From: Chryseobacterium jejuense
GTDB taxonomy: Bacteria > Bacteroidota > Bacteroidia > Flavobacteriales > Weeksellaceae
Reading direction: 5' to 3'
Assembly (NCBI RefSeq): GCF_900100075.1
Contig: NZ_FNEG01000005.1
Location: 124,001-188,000 of the forward strand
DNA: 64,000 bases
Below the pieces are notes generated by a model that saw only the letters and a program-made list of their open reading frames with translations, was not told where the DNA came from and made no database searches. Made by a program: the position numbers and the translations under genes. This document shows positions 34,510 through 42,854 of this stretch, in pieces (the first letter of the stretch is position 1; every line of letters starts with the position of its first letter).

Positions 34510-34894
34510 AAGTTTTTAAAGATTTTAATTACATTATTTTTCATCAATATTTCCAAAGGGAAAATGTATCTCAACTTGCGATTATTATCTTAAGACTAAG
34601 TTAAATAAAAAAAACATATTTTTTGAATTTTCAACCCAATTTTAATAAATAACTTATTGATAGCACATGATTTAAAAACATTGCTTATGGCGCAAATTTA
34701 AGACATAATTTTTTAATTTACATAATTTATGATAGAAAATTAAAAAATCTTAATATTCAAAAATACAATACATTGAAAGCCAAATATTTAAAAAAAATAA
34801 GATATGAAATTATTTATGTTAAATCCCTTACATATTTAACTTCCATCTCTCAGAAAACAAAACTTTTCTTCCTGATTAATAATGTCTTATATTT
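34510..34894. other. AT-rich spacer upstream of the tail-fibre-like pair
   Basis: About 385 bases without a credible gene. A candidate -7 box TAAATTTG (34693-34700, minus strand) could serve the pair with a ~180-base leader. A small frame at 34773-34973 mostly overlaps the end of rimO and is rejected. No terminator for rimO is obvious. Confidence 0.5.
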
Positions 34895-36196
34895 CTATAG
34901 TAATTCACCATATAAGTCAAATTCTTCTGCTGAAGTAATCTTCACATCTGCGAATTCTCCGATGGAAATATAGGTATCTTCAGCAGATACTAAAACAGTA
35001 TTATCTACATCCGGAGAGTCGTATTCTGTTCTTCCGATAAAGTAGTTTCCTTCTTTACGATCGAAGATACATCTGAACACTTTACCTACTTTTTCCTGGT
35101 TCTTTTCCCAAGAAATCTGAGATTGTACTTCCATGATTTCTTCTACTCTTGCTTCTTTTACTTCCTGTGGAATATCATCTTCCAACACATACGCACCGGT
35201 ATTTTCCTCGTGAGAATAGGTAAAGCAACCTAATCTGTCAAATTTCTGCTCTTTTACCCAGTCTTTAAGCTCCTGGAATCTTTCTTCAGTTTCTCCCGGA
35301 TATCCTACAATTAGTGTTGTACGGATTGCCATATCAGGAACTTTCTCTCTGAATTTTCCTAAAAGTGCATCCGTTTTTTCGTGGGTAGTTCCTCTTTTCA
35401 TTGACTTCAACAGATCAGAATTGATATGCTGAAGAGGAATATCTATATAATTACATACTTTGGGCTCTTCACGGATAATATCTAAAACATCCTCAGGAAA
35501 ACCACTTGGGAAAGCATAGTGAAGGCGTATCCATTCAACTCCTTCTACTTTTACTAACTCTTTCAGTAAATCTCCTAATGCACGTTTTTTATAAATGTCC
35601 AGTCCGTAATAAGTAAGATCCTGAGCAATAAGAATTAATTCTTTAGTTCCTTTTTTAGCTAATTTCTGAGCTTCAGAAACCAACTTCTCAATAGGTGTGG
35701 AAACGTGCCCCCCTCTCATCAAAGGAATAGCGCAAAAAGAACATGGTCTGTCACATCCTTCTGAAATTTTGAGGTATGCATAATGTTTAGGAGTAGTAGT
35801 TAATCTCTCTCCTACCAATTCATGCTTATAGTCTGCACCAAGATGCTTTAATAACATAGGAAGATCTCTTGTACCAAAATACTGATCTACATCTGGAATT
35901 TCTTTAACCAAGTCTGGTTTATATCTTTCAGAAAGACAACCTGTAACGAATACTTTTTCTACTTCCCCTCTATTTTTAGCTTCTACATAATCTAAAATGG
36001 TATTGATAGACTCTTCTTTAGCATTATCAATAAATCCGCAGGTATTAATAACAACAATATCTCCGCGGTCTTCATGAACAACTTCTTTCCCATTGGCTTT
36101 CAGCTGGCTCATTAATACTTCAGAGTCATATACATTTTTGGAACATCCAAGTGTAACTACATTGATTTTTTTCTTCCCTACCGATTTTGTACGCAT
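34895..36196 (-). CDS. rimO: ribosomal protein S12 methylthiotransferase RimO
   Basis: 433 residues from the ATG at 36196 (MRTKSVGKKKINVVTLGCSKN); an upstream TTG would add ten unsupported residues. The UPF0004 domain (about 1-110) has three cluster cysteines in LGCSKN, INTCGFI and VTGCLSE. The radical-SAM motif is CDRPCSFCAIP, and the C-terminal TRAM domain ends at about 430. It methylthiolates an aspartate of ribosomal protein S12. A TATCTTTG -7 box lies just upstream at 36216-36223. Confidence 0.96.
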   Translation of the reverse strand: MRTKSVGKKKINVVTLGCSKNVYDSEVLMSQLKANGKEVVHEDRGDIVVINTCGFIDNAKEESINTILDYVEAKNRGEVEKVFVTGCLSERYKPDLVKEIPDVDQYFGTRDLPMLLKHLGADYKHELVGERLTTTPKHYAYLKISEGCDRPCSFCAIPLMRGGHVSTPIEKLVSEAQKLAKKGTKELILIAQDLTYYGLDIYKKRALGDLLKELVKVEGVEWIRLHYAFPSGFPEDVLDIIREEPKVCNYIDIPLQHINSDLLKSMKRGTTHEKTDALLGKFREKVPDMAIRTTLIVGYPGETEERFQELKDWVKEQKFDRLGCFTYSHEENTGAYVLEDDIPQEVKEARVEEIMEVQSQISWEKNQEKVGKVFRCIFDRKEGNYFIGRTEYDSPDVDNTVLVSAEDTYISIGEFADVKITSAEEFDLYGELL

Positions 36197-36215
36197 CTTT
36201 TTGATTTTGAGTCTG

Positions 36216-36223
36216 CAAAGATA
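36216..36223 (-). promoter_or_regulatory. candidate -7 element of rimO
   Basis: TATCTTTG on the minus strand, 20 bases before the rimO ATG. No clear -33 TTG at normal spacing. Confidence 0.38.
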
Positions 36224-36255
36224 CAAAATATTAAAGAGTAAAGATTACAAAAATA

Positions 36256-36280
36256 AAAACCACTTTAAAAAAGTGGTTTT
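36256..36280 (-). terminator. terminator at the end of the polysaccharide locus
   Basis: Perfect 11-bp arms AAAACCACTTT (36256-36266) and AAAGTGGTTTT (36270-36280) with an AAA loop. It lies 13 bases past the rfbC stop codon and upstream of rimO, marking the locus end. Confidence 0.85.
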
Positions 36281-36292
36281 CAATAGTATACT

Positions 36293-36838
36293 TTAAAAGT
36301 TTTTTTCTTTAAAGCCAGGGGCGTTTTCATCTTTTTCTGAAAGGACAGCATCTTTTTCATCAATCTGCCAATCTATATTCAGATCGGGATCGTTAAATTT
36401 CACACTTCCTTCCGATTCTTTATTATAAAAGTTATCACATTTATAAGAGAATACAGCATGAGTGCTTAATACTGAAAAGCCATGACCGAATCCTCTTGGC
36501 ACATAAAGCTGTAATTTATTTTCAGCTGTAAGCTCTATTCCGAACCATTTTCCGAATGTAGGAGAATCTTCTCTAAGGTCTACCGCCACATCCCAAACAC
36601 TTCCTTCAAGGCAAGAAACTAGTTTTGCCTGTGCATGCTCTCCTTTCTGAAGGTGTAATCCTCTTAATACACCATAAGAAGATTTGGAAATATTATCCTG
36701 AACAAAATGTCCGTTCATTCCTGTAAGTTCTTCAAATTTTTTTTCGTTGAACTTTTCGAAGAAGTAGCCTCTATCGTCTTCAAATACAGTAGGCTCTATA
36801 ATATAACAGTCTTTAAGCGGGGTTTCTTTAATTTTCAT
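36293..36838 (-). CDS. rfbC: dTDP-4-dehydrorhamnose 3,5-epimerase
   Basis: 181 residues, the normal RmlC length, with a cupin fold. GVLRGLHLQKGEHAQAKLV holds the catalytic histidine and substrate-binding residues; AVDLREDSPTFGKWFG and VPRGFGHGF are further family blocks. It epimerises dTDP-4-keto-6-deoxy-glucose at C3 and C5 toward L-rhamnose. It is the last gene of the locus, 36 bases after the sugar transferase. The usual partners rfbA, rfbB and rfbD are not in the window and must lie elsewhere if rhamnose is made. Confidence 0.92.
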   Translation of the reverse strand: MKIKETPLKDCYIIEPTVFEDDRGYFFEKFNEKKFEELTGMNGHFVQDNISKSSYGVLRGLHLQKGEHAQAKLVSCLEGSVWDVAVDLREDSPTFGKWFGIELTAENKLQLYVPRGFGHGFSVLSTHAVFSYKCDNFYNKESEGSVKFNDPDLNIDWQIDEKDAVLSEKDENAPGFKEKNF

Positions 36839-36874
36839 AATTTATGGATCCTTATTAATTATAGGGGTTCAAAT

Positions 36875-37444
36875 TTATTTTAATATTTTGAAAAATGTTC
36901 TCCATAAGATTCTCAGATCTTCTTTAAAAGAAATATTTTCCAGATAGTTCAGGTTCATTTTTACTTTATCCGGAAATATTATATTATCGTTATATGACAA
37001 AGGATCTTTCTGAGATTTTAGCAAAGCATCTTCATTACTATATTTAATACTCGCTTCAGAGGTTAATCCGGGTTTTAATTGTAAAACGTTACGATCATCA
37101 CCCTTCAGCCTATCATAATATCCTTCAATATCAGGACGAGGTCCTACAAAACTCATATCACCTTTTAAAATATTAAAGAGCTGAGGAAGTTCATCAAGTT
37201 TATACTTTCTGAGTATTAATCCTATTGGGGAAATTTTTTCTTTTTGGGGATTAATTGTTTTTAATTTATAAATAATAAAAATCTCTCCATTCTGTCCAAC
37301 TCTTTTTTGAAAAAAAATACCGTTAGATTGAGTATCCAAGCTTGATATTATGAATAATAGAATTAATAAAGGAAATACGGAAAATAGTAAAAGAATTGAT
37401 AAAACACGATCAAAAATAATTTTCCCAAACCTTCTATAATTCAT
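36875..37444 (-). CDS. sugar transferase, polyprenyl-phosphate type (second copy)
   Basis: 189 residues with an N-terminal membrane helix (about 13-33, VLSILLLFSVFPLLILLFII) and the bacterial sugar transferase domain: FFQKRVGQNGEIFIIYKLKT, the catalytic DE in KYKLDELPQLFNILKGDMSFVGPRP and LKPGLTSEASIKYSNED. Such enzymes move a sugar phosphate from a nucleotide sugar to undecaprenyl phosphate, starting a glycan. It is more diverged from the PglC-like copy at 43503-44108 than expected for redundancy. It lies between the PglE-like aminotransferase and rfbC. Confidence 0.88.
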   Translation of the reverse strand: MNYRRFGKIIFDRVLSILLLFSVFPLLILLFIISSLDTQSNGIFFQKRVGQNGEIFIIYKLKTINPQKEKISPIGLILRKYKLDELPQLFNILKGDMSFVGPRPDIEGYYDRLKGDDRNVLQLKPGLTSEASIKYSNEDALLKSQKDPLSYNDNIIFPDKVKMNLNYLENISFKEDLRILWRTFFKILK

Positions 37445-37454
37445 CAGAAAAAAA

Positions 37455-38591
37455 TTAACCTTTAAAAAACGTAGTGATTACATTCGCAATCCTTTCTTTT
37501 TCTTCTTCTGTAAGATTAGATCCTGATGGTAGACACAATCCGTTCTCAAATAATTTCTCAGAAATATTTGTTCCATAATAAGGAGCATCAGCAAAAACAG
37601 GTTGTAAATGCATTGGCTTCCAAAGCGGTCTTGATTCAATATTATCTTCTAAAAATGTGAGTCTTAAATCTTCTCTGTTTTTTCCTGTAATATCTGGATT
37701 AACAATGATTGCAGAAAGCCAATGATTAGAATAAAAATCTAAATTGGGCTCAGAGAAAACATCTACTCCATCAATATCTTTAAAAATATCAACATAAAAG
37801 TTATGCATTCCTCTTCTCGCTTCTATACGATCTTTTAAAACTTCCATCTGACCTCGTCCAATCCCTGCTACAATATTACTCATCCTATAGTTGAACCCAA
37901 TATGAGAATGTTGATAATGAGGTGCATTATCTCTAGCCTGAGTAGATAGGAAAACCGTTTTATCTTTATCTTCCTGAGTTTGACAAACCAAAGCTCCTCC
38001 TCCTGAAGTAGTGATAATTTTGTTCCCATTAAAACTCAAAACTCCAAAACGTCCAAATGTTCCACAGTTTTGTCCTTTATAGGTAGAACCCAAAGCTTCT
38101 GCTGCATCTTCAATAATTGGAATCTGATATTCTTCTGCAATACTTGAAATCTCATCCATTTTTGCAGGCATCCCGTACAAATGAACAACAATGATAGCCT
38201 TTGGTTTCTTGCCTTTTTGAATCCTGTCTTCAATGGCTTCTTTTAATGCTTTTGGGCAGATATTCCATGTTTCTGGTTCACTGTCTACAAAAACAGGAAT
38301 TGCTCCACAATAAGCAATAGGGTTTGCAGATGCTGAAAATGTCATAGATTGACAGATTACTTCATCTCCGTATTGAACACCAGACTCAATTAAAGCAAGG
38401 TGAAGTGCTGCAGTACCAGCTGATAGAGCTGCAACTTTTACATCTTTATTTAAAAAATTTTCTAAATCTTCTTCAAAACCATTCACATTAGGTCCTAGCG
38501 GTGCTACCCAGTTTTCCCTAAAAGCTTCGTTGATATATTTTAATTCATTGCCGCCCATGTGTGGGGATGACAACCAGATTTTTTGTGACAT
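37455..38591 (-). CDS. DegT-family aminotransferase, PglE-like (4-amino-sugar synthesis)
   Basis: 378 residues from the ATG at 38591 (MSQKIWLSSPHMGGNELKY). A frame extending to 38627 would begin with TTG and overlap the reductase gene, so I reject that start. The PLP lysine is Lys191 in LSFNGNKIITTSGGGALV, which matches PglE closely; EDAAEALGS supplies the PLP pyridine contact. It would aminate C4 of UDP-2-acetamido-4-keto-6-deoxy-hexose to give a 2-acetamido-4-amino-4,6-dideoxy sugar. The substrate would come from the PglF-like dehydratase at 61961-63889. It ends the acyl module. Confidence 0.9.
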   Translation of the reverse strand: MSQKIWLSSPHMGGNELKYINEAFRENWVAPLGPNVNGFEEDLENFLNKDVKVAALSAGTAALHLALIESGVQYGDEVICQSMTFSASANPIAYCGAIPVFVDSEPETWNICPKALKEAIEDRIQKGKKPKAIIVVHLYGMPAKMDEISSIAEEYQIPIIEDAAEALGSTYKGQNCGTFGRFGVLSFNGNKIITTSGGGALVCQTQEDKDKTVFLSTQARDNAPHYQHSHIGFNYRMSNIVAGIGRGQMEVLKDRIEARRGMHNFYVDIFKDIDGVDVFSEPNLDFYSNHWLSAIIVNPDITGKNREDLRLTFLEDNIESRPLWKPMHLQPVFADAPYYGTNISEKLFENGLCLPSGSNLTEEEKERIANVITTFFKG

Positions 38592-38601
38592 TGTATTTTT
38601 T

Positions 38602-39354
38602 TTATTGTGCACTATATCCTCCATCAATTAATAAATCAATTCCGGTAATCCATTTTGATTTATCTGAAATTAAAAATGTAATTCCACTCACCACATCTTC
38701 AACTTCCCCTATGCCTAACGGATGCATTTTTTTTATTTCTTTTATATTTTCTTCACTAATCGAATCTAAAATTTTAGATGACATTTCAGTGGTAACCATT
38801 CCTGGCGAAATACAATTAACTCTAATTTTCTTAGAAGCTAATTCTAAAGCCAGAGCTTTAGAAGCTGCAACTAAACCACCTTTAGACATGCAATAAGCGG
38901 CTTTCGCAGGTTGTCCTAAATTTCCCATCACTGAACTGATAAAGATAATAGATCCACCTTCAGAAGAGAAATTTCCTTTTTTCTGAAGAATCTTGGTTAT
39001 CAATAATGCGGGAATAGTATTTACCTGAAGAATATTTGTTAAAAAATCAGATTTTACAAATTTTAATGGAATAGTTCCTTCCTGACCCGCAGAATATACA
39101 AATCCAGAAAAAGGTTCACCTGTATCCTTTACCGAGGAAGAAATAGCATCATCTAATTCTTTTTCATTTTTTACATCCACTGCAAAATAACTATGCCCAG
39201 ATCCTTCACATGATTCTAAAACTTCTTTTAGTTTATCTTCCGATCTCGCAATAAGCACTAATTTCGCACCTTTTTTGGCAAGATCTATCGCTGTTGCTTG
39301 ACCTATTCCTGAAGATGCCCCTACAATTAATATTTTATGATTAGTTAACTCCAT
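38602..39354 (-). CDS. SDR oxidoreductase, FabG-like
   Basis: 250 residues. Rossmann motif ILIVGASSGIGQATAIDLA (about 9-27), SSVMGNLG with the active-site serine, YCMSKGG with the Tyr and Lys pair, and the C-terminal GIDLLIDGGYSAQ typical of FabG-like enzymes. It would reduce a 3-ketoacyl-ACP to the 3-hydroxyacyl form in the acyl module. It sits five bases after an acyl carrier protein gene, which supports an ACP-bound substrate; a sugar substrate is the alternative. Confidence 0.85.
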   Translation of the reverse strand: MELTNHKILIVGASSGIGQATAIDLAKKGAKLVLIARSEDKLKEVLESCEGSGHSYFAVDVKNEKELDDAISSSVKDTGEPFSGFVYSAGQEGTIPLKFVKSDFLTNILQVNTIPALLITKILQKKGNFSSEGGSIIFISSVMGNLGQPAKAAYCMSKGGLVAASKALALELASKKIRVNCISPGMVTTEMSSKILDSISEENIKEIKKMHPLGIGEVEDVVSGITFLISDKSKWITGIDLLIDGGYSAQ

Positions 39355-39359
39355 CCTTC

Positions 39360-39578
39360 TTATTTTTCAATCATCTCAATGATTTTATCCATAGAAGTCA
39401 TTTCACCGATTTCTTCCGGTTCGAATGATTTATCAAAAGCATCTTCTAATTCAACAATAAGGTTCAAGTGCTTCAGTGAATCCCAATTTTCAATATTTCC
39501 TTGTGTAATTTCAGTTGGGAATTCATTTATTGGCATTTCAAATACTTCAGCCATTATTCCTATAATCTTCTCTTTCAT
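39360..39578 (-). CDS. acyl carrier protein (second)
   Basis: 72 residues, helical, with the phosphopantetheine serine in ENWDSLKHLNLI (about residue 33). A normal acidic ACP lacking any signal peptide. It lies directly downstream of the FkbH-like gene (five-base gap), so it is the probable carrier for that enzyme's glyceryl-type or acyl substrate. Confidence 0.9.
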   Translation of the reverse strand: MKEKIIGIMAEVFEMPINEFPTEITQGNIENWDSLKHLNLIVELEDAFDKSFEPEEIGEMTSMDKIIEMIEK

Positions 39579-39583
39579 AGTTT

Positions 39584-41170
39584 TTATTTTATATTAATTG
39601 TATAATAGTCTTTTATTTCGATATTTTGGATTGGATCAAAATTATAATATTTAGTTCCATCTTCAAGTTCTTTTTCTAACACAAACCCTACTTTTTCTAA
39701 AAAATCTTTTGTCATTATATTCTTTTTGCTTGGAATATATTCTGCTTTCAAAGGCTTATTACTTACAGAAGTTAGATTTTTAATGATACTCAATAAGGTT
39801 ATCTTCTCAATTTCCCGCCCTAGAATACGACAGCTTAGTAAATAAGAATCTAAGAAGAACTCATCTTCATTTTCATCGATAATACATTCGATAGTTATTC
39901 CGTTATCTCCAAACTTGTCTTTAACGTTAGCACAGAAAATATGTCCTCCATTATCCATCTTTGCTTTCAAATCTTGTTCTGTATAACGTTGAGTACGAAG
40001 ATTGAACTGATTTGTTTTTTGGGTCATCTGCGCTAATCTTGTGATATTACCATCATTAGCAGGGATAATATCTACCACAATATCAAGACTGGACAAATAA
40101 TCATCCATATTTTCAAAAACCTTTTTACTTTCATTTCGGAAAAAGTTTTCTTTATATTGTTCTGTCTTTTTTATGTCTTCGTTAGACAATTCAAAAGTTG
40201 AAAAATATTCATTATAAACACTCCAAAAGAAATTAACCAACTCATAAGGTTTTTCTGGAAAATCTGGTACAGTTACTTCTGGTAAAAATTCTTTAACCAA
40301 GCCTCTCTCAATTGGATTATCATCAATAAAAACAAAACTATCTGTACCAATATTAAGTTCTTCTGCAATCGATTTTATATTTTCAGCTTTGTTCTGCCAA
40401 TTAATTCGATAAGCAGACAGTACTTTATCATTGATTAGATTGTTAGGATTATTGTTCCAAAGCTCCTGTACGTCTTCAATGTTATTTTTACTACAAACAG
40501 CAAGAATCACTCCTTTGCTGGATAATTCCAGTAGTAATTCCTGAAAACTTTTAAAGGCATTTCCCGGATAGTCTTGTCCTAATTTTACCCCATGCACTCC
40601 ATCTTCACCTACAACTCCTCCCCAAAGTGTATTATCACAATCAAGAACAATGCATTTCTTTCTTTTCAAACTTATAAAATCCAACTGTGACAAAAACCAT
40701 TTTTTAAAAGGCTTAGCCAATTTAGGGTTAATAATCATCTGCGAAGTAAAAAAGAACCTCCAATCTACTTTGTCTAAATGCTGTTTTTCAAAGAATTGAT
40801 TAATGTCAATTACCTTAAGGTTAGACTGTCTAAGCACAAGGTCTTTTAAAAAGACGTTATTAAACTTAGAGATAGCATCTGAAACTTCTGCATTTTTAAT
40901 TTGCCAGTTATTCTGAAAATTTTCAGACAGAGTTAGTATTACAACTCTTTTATCAGTAATTAAGTTTGTAATTAATGAAATTTTTGATTTAATTTCCTCA
41001 ATTTCGTCTATTTGATTATCAGGGGTTTTACTTGGATCCACCTGATAGAACAATATAATATTGTCAAAATCTTCTGCGGGTAATGATACGTCACCATAAC
41101 CACTGAATATTGAAGAATTATCAAAAAGATATTCTACAGTATAATTTCTATAAATATAATTTCTCATCAT
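39584..41170 (-). CDS. HAD-IIIC family FkbH-like protein
   Basis: 528 residues. The N-terminal region (about 1-160) is unassigned. A HAD phosphatase domain follows (about 165-320) with LDCDNTLWGGVVGEDG, the DxDxT catalytic signature, then SKNN and FIDDNPIERG. The last ~200 residues include a GNAT-like acyltransferase region with ITRLAQMTQKTNQFNLRT. FkbH-type enzymes load a glyceryl group from 1,3-bisphosphoglycerate onto an ACP; related proteins in surface-glycan loci are less understood. The ACP genes on both sides of its cluster are its likely partners. Confidence 0.85.
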   Translation of the reverse strand: MMRNYIYRNYTVEYLFDNSSIFSGYGDVSLPAEDFDNIILFYQVDPSKTPDNQIDEIEEIKSKISLITNLITDKRVVILTLSENFQNNWQIKNAEVSDAISKFNNVFLKDLVLRQSNLKVIDINQFFEKQHLDKVDWRFFFTSQMIINPKLAKPFKKWFLSQLDFISLKRKKCIVLDCDNTLWGGVVGEDGVHGVKLGQDYPGNAFKSFQELLLELSSKGVILAVCSKNNIEDVQELWNNNPNNLINDKVLSAYRINWQNKAENIKSIAEELNIGTDSFVFIDDNPIERGLVKEFLPEVTVPDFPEKPYELVNFFWSVYNEYFSTFELSNEDIKKTEQYKENFFRNESKKVFENMDDYLSSLDIVVDIIPANDGNITRLAQMTQKTNQFNLRTQRYTEQDLKAKMDNGGHIFCANVKDKFGDNGITIECIIDENEDEFFLDSYLLSCRILGREIEKITLLSIIKNLTSVSNKPLKAEYIPSKKNIMTKDFLEKVGFVLEKELEDGTKYYNFDPIQNIEIKDYYTINIK

Positions 41171-41559
41171 TTTTCCAGTAATTCAATAAGTCCTAGGTTA
41201 GGATTATACAAAAAACAAATGTTTCTTCCATTAAATGCTATTGCCGGAGTTGGCGAAATCACCTGGACAAAACGTTGTTTTTTAAGTTCTTCAATTTTTT
41301 GCTCAAAGTTTTCTACTTCGTAACAGATATGATATAAAGATGATCCTGACTTAGATAAAATTTTAGAAACAGGATTTTCTTCTGCGACTGGCTCAACCAA
41401 TTCAATTAAATGATCGTTCTCATTTTTTAAGAACAATAAATTAACACCTTGTAGGGGATCAAAAATAACTTCGGAACACTTTTCATATCCTAAAGATAGA
41501 AATGTTTTCACACTTTTCTCAATGGACTTAGTTGCTAATCCATAATGGTGTACTTTCAT
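41167..41559 (-). CDS. VOC family protein (glyoxalase/epimerase-like)
   Basis: 130 residues from the ATG at 41559 (MKVHHYGLATKSIEKSVK). It has the two-beta-alpha-beta-beta-beta repeat of the vicinal-oxygen-chelate fold. HHYGLAT and LYHICYEVENF carry histidines at metal-ligand positions, resembling methylmalonyl-CoA epimerases. The start overlaps the ketoacyl synthase stop (TAATG) and its end overlaps the FkbH-like gene by four bases, so translation is tightly coupled. A role in acyl-ACP chemistry is inferred from this placement. Confidence 0.82.
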   Translation of the reverse strand: MKVHHYGLATKSIEKSVKTFLSLGYEKCSEVIFDPLQGVNLLFLKNENDHLIELVEPVAEENPVSKILSKSGSSLYHICYEVENFEQKIEELKKQRFVQVISPTPAIAFNGRNICFLYNPNLGLIELLEK

Positions 41560-42608
41560 TAGTATTCTGTTAATTCGCAAATATGTGTATTAGATAGATC
41601 TATTGATGCGGCTGCCCAAGACAAACCTGCTCCAAAGCCACTTATGACAATTTTTTTATTTTCTGCCTCCCAGTTCCTTAACTCACTTACAATAGTTAAA
41701 GGAATTGTTGCAGAACTTGTATTTCCAAATTTATCTAAACTTATTGGTACATTTTCCATGTCATATTTCAGTTTTTTTGCAAAAAACTCGATCATGAATT
41801 TATTCGCCTGATGGAAAACTATAGATCCATAGTCTGCAATGTTAGTACCTGTTTTTTCTAAAAGCTCTTTAATGCTTTTCGGAACTACACGTAGGGTAAA
41901 ATTGAAGACATCAATTCCGTTCATATACACTTCCAAATCATTTCCTATACTTCCATCTTCTCGTTCTTTTTCAAGCAAACTTTCTTCCGAAAATGGTTTT
42001 CTAGATCCTCCTCCTGGAACACAAACCGCACTCCAACCTTCTCCATCTGTATGAAGTACAGCATTGAAATCACTATTCCCCTTCTCTAATAAAGTTGCTG
42101 TTCCGGCATCTCCATACAATAAGGCATTTGTTTTATCCTTTGGATTAACTATTTTTGAGAATGTTTCACCATCTAAAAGTAAAACGCGGTTTACATTGGG
42201 TAAGTTCAGATAGGACAATGCGGTAGTCAATGCATAAACATATCCACTACAAGCCAAGGAAACATCAAAACATAATGTATCTTTACTTAGCCCTAATCGA
42301 TGTTGTAGAATTGGAGCTGTAGCCGGAATTCTAAAATCAGAAGTCTGAGACATAAAAATCAGAACATCAATAGAACTTCTGTCAATATCCATTTCATTTA
42401 ACAATTGTTCTGCAGCATTGAAACATAGATCAGATGCACAAGTATCTGTATCTACAATACGACGCTCTACAATTCCAACGGATTCAATTGTTTTCTTAAG
42501 TTCATCTTCTGGGAAGAGATCTCCTAGGCTTTCGTTTTTTACTATGTTTTTAGGAACACAGGCAGAAATACCTTTAATTAATACATTGGGTATCTGAATA
42601 AATGCCAT
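41559..42608 (-). CDS. beta-ketoacyl-ACP synthase III-like
   Basis: 349 residues of the KAS III fold. The catalytic triad is visible: Cys in VSLACSGYVYALT (about residue 121), His in IVFHQANKFMIEFFAKKL and Asn in KFGNTSSATIPLTIVSEL. It would condense an acyl-CoA or acyl-ACP starter with malonyl-ACP. This is a non-housekeeping copy within the polysaccharide locus, with an ACP gene two bases upstream and a VOC gene overlapping it downstream, so it most likely elongates the side-chain acyl group. Confidence 0.92.
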   Translation of the reverse strand: MAFIQIPNVLIKGISACVPKNIVKNESLGDLFPEDELKKTIESVGIVERRIVDTDTCASDLCFNAAEQLLNEMDIDRSSIDVLIFMSQTSDFRIPATAPILQHRLGLSKDTLCFDVSLACSGYVYALTTALSYLNLPNVNRVLLLDGETFSKIVNPKDKTNALLYGDAGTATLLEKGNSDFNAVLHTDGEGWSAVCVPGGGSRKPFSEESLLEKEREDGSIGNDLEVYMNGIDVFNFTLRVVPKSIKELLEKTGTNIADYGSIVFHQANKFMIEFFAKKLKYDMENVPISLDKFGNTSSATIPLTIVSELRNWEAENKKIVISGFGAGLSWAAASIDLSNTHICELTEY

Positions 42609-42610
42609 AA

Positions 42611-42835
42611 TTATCCTTTTATGATATTATAGATGTCTTGGATTGTTTCGGATTTCTCAATATCCTTACTAGATAATTCTGCGTCATATTCTTCCTCCAT
42701 AACAGCCAGTAAACCTAGCGCAGCTAAAGAACTCCATTCTTCCAAGTTTTTGAACTGTGTATCCATTGTCAATTCTGATGCTTCTGTATCATCAAAAATC
42801 GTTGCAAAGTCTTCTATAAATTTATTTTCGTTCAT
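42611..42835 (-). CDS. acyl carrier protein (first)
   Basis: 74 residues, helical and acidic, with the phosphopantetheine attachment at the serine in EEWSSLAALGLLAVME (about residue 36). The usual DSL is SSL here, an unusual variant, but the fold is clear. It lies between the PglD-like acyltransferase and the KAS III-like gene. Its shape suggests it is the acyl donor for one of these. Confidence 0.85.
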   Translation of the reverse strand: MNENKFIEDFATIFDDTEASELTMDTQFKNLEEWSSLAALGLLAVMEEEYDAELSSKDIEKSETIQDIYNIIKG

Positions 42836-42854
42836 TCCTAATTTATTTTTTTAA

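Noticed and set aside
34773..34973. Short plus-strand frame over the rimO 3' end
   Set aside because: Overlaps the end of rimO in antisense, AT-rich spacer composition, no recognised domain.
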